In this document: piece after piece, positions 41,607-50,323 of the stretch
How the letters are laid out: every line of letters starts with the position of its first letter
Position numbering within the stretch: the first letter of the stretch is position 1
Origin: Paracraurococcus sp042666655
Lineage (GTDB): Bacteria; Pseudomonadota; Alphaproteobacteria; Acetobacterales; Acetobacteraceae
NCBI RefSeq assembly: GCF_042666655.1
Contig: NZ_JBHTDE010000006.1
Location: 62,001-126,000 of the forward strand
Reading direction: 5' to 3'
Length of the DNA stretch: 64,000 bases
Program-made: the position numbers and the translations under genes
Notes under the pieces: generated by a model
Databases searched by the model: none
Seen by the model: the letters and a program-made list of their open reading frames with translations, nothing else
What the model was told of the DNA's origin: nothing

Positions 41607-42998
41607 CTAGATGTGCAGCGCCCGGCCGTCCACCGCGAGCGCGGCTTCCTTGACCACCTCGTTCAGGGTCGGGTGGGCGTGGCAGGTCCGCGCCACGTCC
41701 TCGGCCGAGGCGCCGAATTCGATCGCCAGCGAGATCTCGGCGATCAGCGTGCCGACATCGGGGCCGAGCATGTGCGCGCCCAGCACCCGGTCGGTCTTCG
41801 CGTCCGCCAGGATCTTCACGAAGCCGTCCATGTCGCCCATGGCCCGCGCCCGGCCATTGGCGGTGAAGGGGAATTTGCCCGACTTGTAGGCGACGCCGGC
41901 GGCCTTCAGCTCCTCCTCGGTAGCGCCGACCGAGGCGACTTCCGGCCAGGTGTAGATCACGCCCGGGATGGCGGCGTAGTTCACGTGGCCCTTCTGCCCG
42001 GCGAGGATCTCGGCCAGGGCCACGCCCTCGTCCTCCGCCTTGTGGGCGAGCATGGCGCCGGCGATGACGTCGCCGATGGCCCAGATGCCGGGGACGTTGG
42101 TGGCGAAGTGGGCGTCGGTCTTCACCCGGCCGCGCTCGTCCATCTCGACACCCGCCTCGGCCAGGCCGAGGCCTTCGGTGTGGGGGCGGCGGCCGATGGC
42201 CAAGAGCACCACGTCGGCCTTGACCTCCTCCGCCGCGCCGCCGGCGGCGGGCTCGACCGTCAGGGTCACGCCGTCGGCGGACTTCGTCGCGCCGGTCACC
42301 TTCGACTTCAGCTTGAACCTCAGGCCCTGCTTGCCCAGCGTGCGCTCCAGCAGCTTGGCGATCTCGTTGTCCATGCCGGGGACGAGGCGGTCGAGGTACT
42401 CGATCACCGTCACCTCGGCGCCGAGCCGGCGCCAGACCGAGCCGAGCTCGAGCCCGATGACGCCGCCGCCGATGACGACCAGGTGGCCGGGGACCGCCGG
42501 CAGCTCCAGCGCGCCGGTCGAGGTGACGACCTGGGTCTCGTCGACCTCGACGCCGCGCAGCGGGGTGGATTCGGACCCGGTGGCGATGACGACGTTCTTG
42601 GCGTCGTAGGTCTCGCCGGCGACCTCGACCTTGCCGGGGGCGACGATCCGCGCGGCGCCCTTCAGCCAAGTCACCTTGTTCTTCTTGAACAGGAACTCGA
42701 CGCCCTTGACGTTGGCCGCGACCACCTCGCCCTTGCGTGCCTGCATCTTGGCCAGGTCCAGCTTCACGCCGTCGAACAGCACGCCATGGTCGGCCAGCTT
42801 GTGCCTGGCCTCCTCGAAATGCTCGCTCGATTGCAGCAGCGCCTTGGACGGGATGCAGCCGACGTTCAGGCAGGTGCCGCCGAGCGTGGCGCGCTTCTCG
42901 ACGCAGGCGACCTTCAGCCCGAGCTGGGCGGCCCGGATGGCGCAGACATAGCCGCCGGGACCGGCGCCGATGACGATGACGTCGAAGCTCTCAGGCAT
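41607..42998 (-). CDS. lpd: Dihydrolipoyl dehydrogenase (E3)
   Basis: This 463-residue flavoprotein disulfide reductase reoxidises lipoamide for 2-oxoacid dehydrogenase complexes and glycine cleavage. The FAD motif GAGPGGY (11-17), redox disulfide GTCLNVGCIPSK (Cys43, Cys48), NAD motif GGGVIGLELGSVW and the C-terminal catalytic HAHPTLNE are all in place, at full family length. No E1/E2 genes are adjacent in this window. Confidence 0.95.
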   Translation of the reverse strand: MPESFDVIVIGAGPGGYVCAIRAAQLGLKVACVEKRATLGGTCLNVGCIPSKALLQSSEHFEEARHKLADHGVLFDGVKLDLAKMQARKGEVVAANVKGVEFLFKKNKVTWLKGAARIVAPGKVEVAGETYDAKNVVIATGSESTPLRGVEVDETQVVTSTGALELPAVPGHLVVIGGGVIGLELGSVWRRLGAEVTVIEYLDRLVPGMDNEIAKLLERTLGKQGLRFKLKSKVTGATKSADGVTLTVEPAAGGAAEEVKADVVLLAIGRRPHTEGLGLAEAGVEMDERGRVKTDAHFATNVPGIWAIGDVIAGAMLAHKAEDEGVALAEILAGQKGHVNYAAIPGVIYTWPEVASVGATEEELKAAGVAYKSGKFPFTANGRARAMGDMDGFVKILADAKTDRVLGAHMLGPDVGTLIAEISLAIEFGASAEDVARTCHAHPTLNEVVKEAALAVDGRALHI

Positions 42999-43070
42999 GG
43001 TGGGGTCCCGGTCCTTGCGGCAATGGAAGCAGCGGAATTCGCGCGGAAAGTGGCGCCAACCGGGGCTTCA

Positions 43071-43093
43071 CGCAACCCCGCGGCAGGGTTGCG
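43071..43093. other. GC-rich hairpin upstream of lpd
   Basis: CGCAACCC (43071-43078) pairs with GGGTTGCG (43086-43093) around a 7-base loop. It lies 73 bp upstream of the lpd start and about 95 bp before the decayed AraC-type gene. No T-run follows on either strand. It might be a regulatory element or relic; nothing in the sequence settles this. Confidence 0.3.
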
Positions 43094-43186
43094 CCGGAGC
43101 CATGCCGCCTTCGCGGGGCCTTGGGCGGAGGGGCGCGCCGCCGGCATCGGTGCATGTCCGCAAGCGCGATCAATCCGGAGTGCGGC

Positions 43187-44020
43187 ATGACGGCCGCCAT
43201 GCCGAACCGCACCGCCGCGCAGCAGCAGCACCGCCATCGGATCGCCCGGGCCATGGCGCATCCGGCCGCTGAGCTGCGGCACACGCCGAGCCTGGAGAAA
43301 CTGGCCGAGGTCGCCGCCGTCTCCTCCTCACCATTCCCTCCGGATCCATCGCGCCCTGGCCGGGGAGACCCCGGCCGAGACGCTGCAGCGCGCCCGGCTG
43401 TCGCGGGCCGCCGCCGGGCCGTCGCGCAGCAGCCTGCCGCTGGCCGCGATCGGCCGCCGTGTCGGCTATGCCAGCGCCGCCTATGGCATGCCGCCCGGCG
43501 GCTGCCGGGCACGCGCCGGGCGGCGACCAGGGAAGAGGAGCCCATGATGCACCAGGTCAGCCTGCGCGACGACCCCGGCTTCCGCCTGGCAGCGATCCGC
43601 CATGTCGGCCCCTATGCCGGCATGGCCGGCGCCTTCGACCGGATCGGCGCCCAGGCCGGCAGCTGCGGCCCGATCGGGCCGGGCACCCGCTTCCTCGCCA
43701 TCACCCATGACGACCCGCGGAGCATCCCCGCCGCGGCGCTGCGCACCGATGCCGGCTGCACCGTGCCGGCAGGGGCCGAGGCCGCCGGCTAAGTCCGGAT
43801 CATCGCGGTGCCGGCGCTGCGCGTGGCCGTGCTGCGCGTCCGGGGACCCCATGCAAAACCGGAGGATGCCTGGGCCTGGCTCTACCACGACTGGCTGCCC
43901 GGCAGCGGCGAGGAGCCGGCCGACCACCCGCCTGTGGAGGACTACCCGAACGATTGCCGCAGCCTGCCGCCGGCCGAACGGCTCACCGAGATCATCCTGC
44001 CGCTGGAGGCGCGGGAACAA
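43187..44020 (+). pseudogene. Decayed AraC-family regulator with GyrI-like effector domain
   Basis: The pieces of an AraC-GyrI type regulator lie in order but in broken frames. The N-terminal AraC part reads MPNRTAAQQQHRHRIARAMA...SLEKLAEVAAVSSSPF, then near 43337 the frame slips (two bases appear to be missing) to the frame encoding IHRALAGETPAETLQRARLSRAA and IGRRVGYASAA. After that the second helix-turn-helix ends prematurely. The GyrI-like domain (MHQVSLRDDPGFRLAAIRHVGPYAGM) returns in the first frame, is cut by an in-frame TAA at 43790-43792, and continues in the same frame (VRIIAVPALRVAVLRV...YDWLY-like AWLYHDWLPGSG, then LTEIILPLEA). The multiple lesions make a functional protein unlikely. 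The last reading continues into repeat copy E. Confidence 0.8.
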
Positions 44021-44021
44021 G

Positions 44022-44160
44022 GCGAGGCCAGGGAGGAAGTATCCTCCCTGGCCCCTCCTCATGTTTCTGGGAGTCGGCGCCTGCCGCGCGGCGGCACCTA
44101 ACCCGCAAAAGGAAGGGCGGGGGGTGGGGAGGGAATGCTTCTCCTTCCCCGACCTCCGCC
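44022..44160. repeat. Dispersed palindromic element, copy E
   Basis: Copy of about 139 bp between the decayed AraC/GyrI gene and the convergent catalase-like gene. Hairpin I is again the perfect CCAGGGAGGA/TCCTCCCTGG stem with loop AGTA. The central 10-mer GCCGCGCGGC is at 44083-44092. The GyrI reading frame runs through this copy and ends inside it (TAA at 44099-44101), so any product would carry element-encoded residues at its C-terminus. Confidence 0.85.
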
Positions 44161-44164
44161 GCGC

Positions 44165-45148
44165 TTACGGCTGCCGCGCCGGGAAGGCGATGCCGTAGAC
44201 CTCCGCCCGCGTCCCCAGGAAGGGATCGTCCGAGACCGCCAGGCCGGGCAATTCGCGGTTCGGCAGGAAGCCGACCTTGCGCTCCGCCGCCAGGCTGTCC
44301 GGCACCGCGCGGGTCACGCTGATGCTGCCCAGCTCGACCAGTTGGCGGTCCTCCGGCCAGGCCTGGGTCGGGTCGTTGGTCGGGTCCCCGGCCGCGGCGA
44401 CCTGGGCGAGCAGTCGGTAGCGCACCGGGCCGGCGCCGATACGGGCCTGCATCTCCTCGAACAACACGTTGGGCGGCAGGGCGGCGACGGTCTCCGCGGC
44501 GCGGTAGGCGGTGCCGGCCGCCGGGACGACGCGGAAGCGGACGAAGCGGGACTCCCCCGCCGCGTTGGTGACCTTGTAGGCGTGCAGCGCGAAGAAGCCC
44601 TCGGTGGCGAAGCTCTCCGGCATCGGCTTCGGCATGGTGACGAAACGCTTGGTCTCCGGATGCGCCTCGAGGAATGGCCCGATCGGCGGCGGCTGTGGCC
44701 CGCCCGGCTTGCTCGCCCCCGCCGCCTGCAGCAGGCCGAGGAAATCCCGTGGCGTCCGCGACGGGAAGACCGGCACGTTGATGCACATCAGGTCGGTCTC
44801 GGCCCCATCCGGCAAATGGAAGGTGAAGGCCATGCCGCGGACCGCGGAGGCGGCCGCGCTGTCCGCCGCATCGGGGATGCCGCCGGCATTGGAATAGCGG
44901 ATCAGCAGGGTCGATGGCGTGGATTGCAGGTGCGGCGCCGTGCTCAGCGAGGCGCCGCCGGGCGCCGGGGTGAAGGTCCCCTCATACATCGCGCCCTTGG
45001 CGTGGTTCACCCGGAAGCCCGGATAGACCCGGCCATTGCCGGCGACCATCGTGTCGAACAGCGCCTGCGGCAGCGGCGCCGGCGCGGGTTGGGCGAAGGC
45101 CGGACTGGTGAGCAGCGCCGCCAGCAAGGCGGACCGGATGATGCGCAT
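44165..45148 (-). CDS. Catalase-like (SrpA-type) periplasmic peroxidase
   Basis: This 327-residue protein is of the catalase-related, SrpA-type family: a catalase core about half the usual length, with an N-terminal signal peptide (MRIIRSALLAALLTSPAFAQ). The distal His is in RVNHAKGAMYEGTF, and the RGMAFTFHLPDG and FVRFRVVPAAG regions match the catalase fold. The proximal haem-ligand region TRAEVYGIAFP is at the C-terminus. The family gives low peroxidase rather than strong catalase activity. ATG 45148 is preceded by GAAGGG at a suitable distance. Confidence 0.85.
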   Translation of the reverse strand: MRIIRSALLAALLTSPAFAQPAPAPLPQALFDTMVAGNGRVYPGFRVNHAKGAMYEGTFTPAPGGASLSTAPHLQSTPSTLLIRYSNAGGIPDAADSAAASAVRGMAFTFHLPDGAETDLMCINVPVFPSRTPRDFLGLLQAAGASKPGGPQPPPIGPFLEAHPETKRFVTMPKPMPESFATEGFFALHAYKVTNAAGESRFVRFRVVPAAGTAYRAAETVAALPPNVLFEEMQARIGAGPVRYRLLAQVAAAGDPTNDPTQAWPEDRQLVELGSISVTRAVPDSLAAERKVGFLPNRELPGLAVSDDPFLGTRAEVYGIAFPARQP

Positions 45149-45288
45149 CGGCAATCCCTTCTCTTGAATGCCGGCAGACTAGGCGGGCGTCGGGGCCGCG
45201 AGGAACGCACAAAGGCTTCGGTTGTATGGCCCTTTTCCTGCCAAGCGCGACCCGCCAGACTGGCGGCAACCAAGGGAGGAAAAAGACC

Positions 45289-46278
45289 ATGCCGCCTGCC
45301 GGGACCCACCGCCGTGCCGTGCTCGCCGTCGCCGCCGGGGCACTGGCCGCGCCTGCCCTGGCGCCCGCCGCCTTCGGCCAGGGAAAATTCCCCGACCGCC
45401 CGATCCGGCTGATCGTGCCCTGGCCGCCCGGCGGCTCGGCCGATGCGCAATTGCGTTCGCTGGCGGAGCTGTCCTCGAAGACGCTCGGCCAGCCGGTGCT
45501 GGTGGAGAACCGGCCCGGCGCCTCCGGCACGCTCGGCGCGCAGTTCCTGACCAGCCAGGCCAAGCCGGACGGCTACACCCTGGCGCAGATGCACATGTCG
45601 ATCGTGCGCCGGCCCTATATCGTCCGCACCCCGCCCTGGGACGTGAACGCCGACTTCACCCACATCATCGGCCTCTGCGGCTGGATGTTCGGGATCGTGG
45701 TCAAGGCCGACGGGCCGATCCGCAGCTTCGCCGACTTCCTCGCCTATGCCAGGGCCAATCCGGGGCGGCTGACCTATGCGACCTCCGGCATCGCCACCAC
45801 CAACCATCTGGCGATGGAGGAACTCGCGGCGCGGGAGAAGCTCGACATCGTCCATGTGCCCTACCGCGCCTCGAACGAGGCGGCGATCGCGGTGGCCTCG
45901 GGCGAGGTGATGAGCGTCGCCGACAGCTCCGCCTGGGCGCCGCTGGTGGAGGGCGGGCAGCTCCGGCTGATCTGCGTCTGGACCGCGCAGCGGTCGCCGC
46001 GCTTCCCCGATGCGCCGACGCTGAAGGAGCTGGGCTACGACATGGTCATCACCTCGCCCTACGGGCTGTCCGGGCCGAAGGGGATGGACCCCGGCGTGGT
46101 GCGGGTGCTGCACGATGCCTTCAAAGCGGCGCTGATGGACCCCGCCAATGCCAACGTGCGCGGGCAATTCGACATGCCGCTGGAATACTACCCGACCGAT
46201 GAGTACCGGCAGTTCATCGCCCGCCGCGCCGAATACGAGCAGGCGATGGCAAAGAAGCTGAACCTGCGGATCGATTAG
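45289..46278 (+). CDS. Bug-family substrate-binding protein (tandem copy 1)
   Basis: This 329-residue periplasmic Bug receptor has a long twin-arginine-like signal (THRRAVLAVAAGALAAPALA...FGQ). Mature motifs are FPDRPIRLIVPWPPGGSADA, ENRPGASGTLG and KPDGYTLA. A GGGAGGA site is 8 bp before the ATG. Its closest relative in the window is the next gene, sharing SGIATTNHLAMEE, the VADSSxWxPxVEGG(x)LRL stretch and YDMVxTSPYGxxGPKG, so the pair arose by tandem duplication. The ligand is unknown. Confidence 0.9.
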   Translation: MPPAGTHRRAVLAVAAGALAAPALAPAAFGQGKFPDRPIRLIVPWPPGGSADAQLRSLAELSSKTLGQPVLVENRPGASGTLGAQFLTSQAKPDGYTLAQMHMSIVRRPYIVRTPPWDVNADFTHIIGLCGWMFGIVVKADGPIRSFADFLAYARANPGRLTYATSGIATTNHLAMEELAAREKLDIVHVPYRASNEAAIAVASGEVMSVADSSAWAPLVEGGQLRLICVWTAQRSPRFPDAPTLKELGYDMVITSPYGLSGPKGMDPGVVRVLHDAFKAALMDPANANVRGQFDMPLEYYPTDEYRQFIARRAEYEQAMAKKLNLRID

Positions 46279-46282
46279 GAAG

Positions 46283-46424
46283 GCACGGCCGGGGGAGAAG
46301 GTATTCTCTCCCGGACCCCCTCATCTATTTCTGTGGGTTGGCACCTGCCGCGCGGCGAATGCCGAGCCCACAAAGAGGAAGGGTGGTGCTTGGGGAGGGA
46401 ATAGCTTTCCCTCCCCGACCTTGC
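46283..46424. repeat. Dispersed palindromic element, copy F
   Basis: Copy of about 142 bp between two tandem Bug genes on the plus strand, 4 bp after the first stop codon. Hairpin I is CCGGGGGAGA/TCTCTCCCGG (imperfect), and hairpin II is GGGGAGGGAA/TTCCCTCCCC with loop TAGC-type. The central 10-mer GCCGCGCGGC is at 46347-46356, inside the strongest outer stem of all copies (TGTGGGTTGGCA with TGCC(G)AGCCCACA). Confidence 0.87.
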
Positions 46425-46468
46425 CTTCCCGCCACCACGCCCAAGAAAATCCGGGAGAGATATTGCGT

Positions 46469-47437
46469 ATGACCACGCTCACCCGCCGCGGCGCACTCGG
46501 CGCCGCGGCCAGCCTGCTCGCCACGCCCGCTTTGGCGCAGGGACGCTTCCCCAACCGCCCGATCCGCTTCCTGATCCCCTGGCCGCCGGGCGGCAGCCTG
46601 GACGCGCTGCACCGGCAGATGTTCGAGATCATGAACAAGGACCTCGGCCAGCCGGTGCTGATCGAGAACAAGCCCGGCGCCCGCGGCACCCAGGCGGCGC
46701 TCTTCCTGGTCAACCAGGCCCAGCCGGACGGCTATACCCTGGCGCACCACCACCTCTCGATCCTGCGGCACCCCTTCCTGACCAAGCAGAAGACCTGGGA
46801 CCCGATCGCCGACTTCACCTACATCATGCAGGTCAGCGGCTTCCTGTTCGGCACCGCGGTGCGCAGCGACAGCCCCTACAAGACCTTCCGCGACCTGATC
46901 GAGGCGGCGCGGAAGTCACCCGGCAAGCTGACGTTTTCCACCAGCGGCATCGCCACCACCAACCATCTGGCGATGGAGGAGATCTGCGCCCGGGAGAAGG
47001 TGGAGATGACCCACATCCCCTACCGCGGCAGCCAGGAGGGCGTCACCGCGCTGCTCGGCCGGCAGATCGACGTGGTGGCGGACAGCTCCTCCTGGCGGCC
47101 GAACGTGGAGGGCGGCGAGCTGCGGCTGCTGTCGGTCTGGACGCGGGAGAGGCTGGCGGCCTTCCCCGATGCGCCGACCCTCCGCGACCTCGGCTACGAC
47201 ATGGTCGTCACCTCGCCCTACGGGATCACCGGGCCGAAGGGGCTGGACCCGGAGATCGTCGACACGCTGCACCGCGCCTTCCGCAAGGCCTACGAGGACG
47301 AAGCCAGCCAGGCGATCATCAGGCGCTGGGACATGCCGAAGGAATACCTGCCGCCGGCGGAATACCTGGCCTTCGCCAAGCAGCGCGTGGAGTACGAGAA
47401 GGCGATGGTGGCACGGCTCGGGCTCAGCATCGACTGA
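46469..47437 (+). CDS. Bug-family substrate-binding protein (tandem copy 2)
   Basis: This 322-residue periplasmic Bug receptor has the signal TLTRRGALGAAASLLATPALAQ. Mature motifs are FPNRPIRFLIPWPPGGSLDA, ENKPGARGTQ and QPDGYTLA. It is clearly paralogous to the preceding gene, from which it is separated by copy F of the dispersed element. A GGGAGAG site precedes the ATG at 46469. It converges with, and overlaps by 14 bp, the flavoprotein of the polyketide cluster. Confidence 0.9.
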   Translation: MTTLTRRGALGAAASLLATPALAQGRFPNRPIRFLIPWPPGGSLDALHRQMFEIMNKDLGQPVLIENKPGARGTQAALFLVNQAQPDGYTLAHHHLSILRHPFLTKQKTWDPIADFTYIMQVSGFLFGTAVRSDSPYKTFRDLIEAARKSPGKLTFSTSGIATTNHLAMEEICAREKVEMTHIPYRGSQEGVTALLGRQIDVVADSSSWRPNVEGGELRLLSVWTRERLAAFPDAPTLRDLGYDMVVTSPYGITGPKGLDPEIVDTLHRAFRKAYEDEASQAIIRRWDMPKEYLPPAEYLAFAKQRVEYEKAMVARLGLSID

Positions 47438-48485
47438 CGCGGGTGCCGCGCGCCAGCAGGCGCGCGGCCGGCGCCACCGCGGCGGCCCCGGTGAAGGCCC
47501 CCGGCGCCTGCCGCAGCACCCAGGCGCCGAGCCCGGCCCAGCGCATCGGCCAGGCGCTGCGGCGGCGCCAGCGGGCCTGGAAGCGGGCGGCTTCCTCCCC
47601 GGCCAGGATCGCCGCCGCCGCCGCCAGGCCGGAATGCAGGGCGAGTGCGATGCCTTCGCCCGTGAAGCTCGGGATCACCGCCGCCTGGTCGCCGATGCGG
47701 AACAGGCCCGGCGGGCCGCCCGCCGCCGCGCGGAAGCCGTAGGGCACCCCGGCCACCGCCAGCGGCCGGTCCCAGCATGGCCGCGCGCCGTCCAGCAGCC
47801 GCGCGCCGAGCGCCGAACCGGCCGCCACCCGCGCCAGGAAACCCGCCGCGTCGCGCGCCGCGGTGCCGGCCTCGCCATGCAGCGCGGCGCAGAGGTTGGC
47901 CCCGCCATCCGGCAGGGGCTGCAGACCGGCATAGCCGCCGGCGAAGGGCAGCAGCGTCACCGCATCGCCCGCCGCCACTCCGGCCAAGTGCAGCTTCAGC
48001 CCGAGCGCGCCCGGCGGCGCCCCCACGCGCGGGTACCCGCGGAAGGCCTGCTTGCCGGTGGCCAGCACCACCTGCCGCGCGCCGATCGCCTCGCCGGCCA
48101 GGCGCAGGGTCCAGCCATCCGGCCCGGGCTCGGCGCCCTGCACCGCGACGCCGCTGCGCAGGTCGGCGCCCGCCGCCATCGCGGCGTCCCGCAGCGCGCC
48201 GTCCAGCACCTGCCGCGGCAGGCCCCAGGCGGCGAAGGGCAGGGCGAAGCCGGCCTCCCGCCGGCCCCAGCCGACCCGGGCGCGGGCCAGCGGCACGCCG
48301 CCCAGCGCCGAAGGGTCCAGCCCGAGTTCCGCCAGCGCGGCGGCGGCATCGGCGCCGAGGAATTCGCCGCAGACGCTCTCCCGCGCCGCCGCCTGGCGTT
48401 CGAGCAGCAGCACCCGCCGCCCGCCGCGCGCCAGCATGATCGCCGCGGCGCAGCCGGCCGGGCCGGCGCCGATCACCGCGATCAC
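47424..48485 (-). CDS. FAD-dependent oxidoreductase of the phenolic-lipid-type cluster
   Basis: This 353-residue flavoprotein is of the geranylgeranyl-reductase/aromatic hydroxylase superfamily. The FAD fingerprint VIAVIGAGPAGCAAAIML is at the very N-terminus, and GDQAAVIPSFTGEGIALAL is the second FAD motif. It starts at GTG 48483-48485, overlapping the upstream methyltransferase stop (GTGA). As the third gene after a type III polyketide synthase and a methyltransferase, it takes the place of the hydroxylase SrsC in Streptomyces phenolic-lipid clusters, where it hydroxylates the methylated alkylresorcinol. Confidence 0.85.
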   Translation of the reverse strand: MIAVIGAGPAGCAAAIMLARGGRRVLLLERQAAARESVCGEFLGADAAAALAELGLDPSALGGVPLARARVGWGRREAGFALPFAAWGLPRQVLDGALRDAAMAAGADLRSGVAVQGAEPGPDGWTLRLAGEAIGARQVVLATGKQAFRGYPRVGAPPGALGLKLHLAGVAAGDAVTLLPFAGGYAGLQPLPDGGANLCAALHGEAGTAARDAAGFLARVAAGSALGARLLDGARPCWDRPLAVAGVPYGFRAAAGGPPGLFRIGDQAAVIPSFTGEGIALALHSGLAAAAAILAGEEAARFQARWRRRSAWPMRWAGLGAWVLRQAPGAFTGAAAVAPAARLLARGTRVSRC

Positions 48486-49168
48486 CCGCGGATCACCCCG
48501 ACATTCCAGCGGAAGGGGAAGACCCAGCGCAGTTCCGCCTGCACCCCGGCCTCGGCCAGCAGCCTCTCCCAATCCGCGCGGACGAAGCTGCGGGCGATGG
48601 AGACGGTGCTGTCATGGATCACCATCGGGCTGAAGCGCATCAGCCGGAAGCCGGCCCAGACCACGCCCCAGGGCAGCCAGTGGCGGTGCAGGTCGGAGAT
48701 CAGCCAGCCGCGCGTCGCCCGGTCTTCCGACCAGTGCAGGAACCGCACCAGGTCGGGGTCGCGCAGGTGGTGGGTGAAGAGGTTGCAGAGCACCACGTCG
48801 AACCGCTCCGCCGCATCGAGGTCGAAGAGGTCGGCGGTGATGATCCGCGCCGGCACGCCCTGCGCGGCGGCATAGCGCGCCGCCCAGGGACTGTGGTCGA
48901 GCCCGGCGAGCGTCACCGCCACGCCGCGCTTCCGCGCCCAGGCATCGATCGCCGTCAGCATCTGCCCGCCGCCGCAGCCGACATCGAGGATGGACAGCTC
49001 CGTCGCCCCGGTCTGCCGCACCAGCCGATCGAGCCAGGACAGCACGGGGTTGAAGGCGAAGGTCAGCCGGTTGATCCGGCCGAGTTCGTCGAGGGCGGCG
49101 GCGAATTCCGGCTCGCCGGCCGCCATGTCGTCCATCCATTCGTCGGCGGTGCTGCGCTGGTCCAGCAT
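48482..49168 (-). CDS. SAM-dependent methyltransferase of the phenolic-lipid-type cluster
   Basis: This 228-residue class I methyltransferase has motif I ILDVGCGGGQMLTAID (59-74), LAGLDHSPWAARYA and FDVVLCNLFTHHL. Position between the polyketide synthase and the flavoprotein genes, with overlaps on the downstream side and one base between it and the upstream stop, makes it part of the same operon. By analogy with SrsB it would methylate a phenolic hydroxyl of an alkylresorcinol product. Confidence 0.85.
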   Translation of the reverse strand: MLDQRSTADEWMDDMAAGEPEFAAALDELGRINRLTFAFNPVLSWLDRLVRQTGATELSILDVGCGGGQMLTAIDAWARKRGVAVTLAGLDHSPWAARYAAAQGVPARIITADLFDLDAAERFDVVLCNLFTHHLRDPDLVRFLHWSEDRATRGWLISDLHRHWLPWGVVWAGFRLMRFSPMVIHDSTVSIARSFVRADWERLLAEAGVQAELRWVFPFRWNVGVIRG

Positions 49169-49169
49169 T

Positions 49170-50240
49170 TCAGGCGACCCGGAAGCGCATGGTCTCGGCC
49201 GACAGGCCCGGCCCGAAGGCCAGCGCGCAGCCGCGCTGGCCGCGCTCGGCCTCGGCCATCATCCGGGCGAGGACGAACATCACGGTGGCCGAGGACATGT
49301 TGCCATGGTCGCGCAGCACGCCGCGGCTGACATCGAGCGCCGCCTCGGGCAGGTCCATGCCGTGCATCACCGCATCCAGCACGCTGCGCCCGCCCGGATG
49401 CACCGCCCAGAGGTCGAAATCGGTGACCCTGGCCCCGCCGAGGATCGCCGCCGACTGGTCCGGCAGAGCGCGCGCGAGGGTCAGCGGCACGAAGCCCGAC
49501 AGCGTCATGTCAAAGCCGCCGTCGCCGATCCGCCAGGTGATCTGGTCGGCGGCTTCGGGGATCAGCGCGGCGTGGAAGCCTTCCAGCGCCAGGCCCTGCG
49601 GCTCGGCCGTCACCAGCGCCGCGCTGCAGCCATCGGCGAAGAGCAGGAAACACAGCAATTGCTCGATCTCGGTCGATGGCTGCAGGTGCAGGCTGCAGAG
49701 CTCGAGGTTCAGCACCAGCACCCGCGCCTGCGGGTCGCTGCGGACCATGTGATGCGCCAGCTTCAGCGCGTTGATCGCCGCCTGGCAGCCCATGAAGCCG
49801 ACCACGCTGCGCTCGACGCTGCCGGGCAGGCGGAAGCGGTCGATCAGCCAGTGGTCGAGCCCCGGCGCGGCGAAGCCGGTGCAGGAGGCGAGGATCAGGT
49901 GGGTGATGCCCGGCCCTTCCTCCTCCAGCCCCAGCGCCAGGCCGGCGGCCTCGGCCAGCGCCGGCGCCTCGGCCTCGTAGCGGGCCATGCGGCTGCCGGT
50001 GCCGGGGAAGCGTTCCAGCCGGTAGAAGTCGTCGGTGGTGCCGAGGGAATCCGCGCGCGGCTCCAGCACCGAATAGCGGCGGGTGATATGGGATCGCTCC
50101 GCCAGCCGCGCGAAGGCGGTCTGGGTGCGGGGGTCGCTGATCTGCCGCCCGGCGAAGATTCGGAAGGCGTCATGCACCTCGTGCCGCGGCAAAGCGGTGG
50201 CGATGCGATTGATATGGGCCTGGGTCACGCGGAGAGACAT
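49170..50240 (-). CDS. Type III polyketide synthase
   Basis: This 356-residue chalcone-synthase-fold enzyme has the Cys-His-Asn triad: Cys152 (GFMGCQAAI), His281 (WAVHPGGRS) and Asn314 (DHGNMSSAT). The GFGPGLSAET region corresponds to the C-terminal CoA-tunnel motif. Such enzymes extend an acyl-CoA or fatty-acyl starter with malonyl-CoA and cyclise to alkylresorcinols or alkylpyrones. It leads a three-gene operon with methyltransferase and flavin hydroxylase genes. The bacterial start MSLRVTQAHINRIATALP is at 50240. It is divergent from the MoeA-like gene. Confidence 0.9.
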   Translation of the reverse strand: MSLRVTQAHINRIATALPRHEVHDAFRIFAGRQISDPRTQTAFARLAERSHITRRYSVLEPRADSLGTTDDFYRLERFPGTGSRMARYEAEAPALAEAAGLALGLEEEGPGITHLILASCTGFAAPGLDHWLIDRFRLPGSVERSVVGFMGCQAAINALKLAHHMVRSDPQARVLVLNLELCSLHLQPSTEIEQLLCFLLFADGCSAALVTAEPQGLALEGFHAALIPEAADQITWRIGDGGFDMTLSGFVPLTLARALPDQSAAILGGARVTDFDLWAVHPGGRSVLDAVMHGMDLPEAALDVSRGVLRDHGNMSSATVMFVLARMMAEAERGQRGCALAFGPGLSAETMRFRVA

Positions 50241-50323
50241 GGGGGCGGCAGCGGCGACGTCACCCTATGGCCCGCTGCCGCTGGCCTTCCCACCTGAAGG
50301 GTGATGGCCGCTTGGAGGACGAC

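Noticed and set aside
43071..43093. Rho-independent terminator upstream of lpd
   Set aside because: The hairpin is sound but lies upstream of both flanking starts and has no T-run on either strand.
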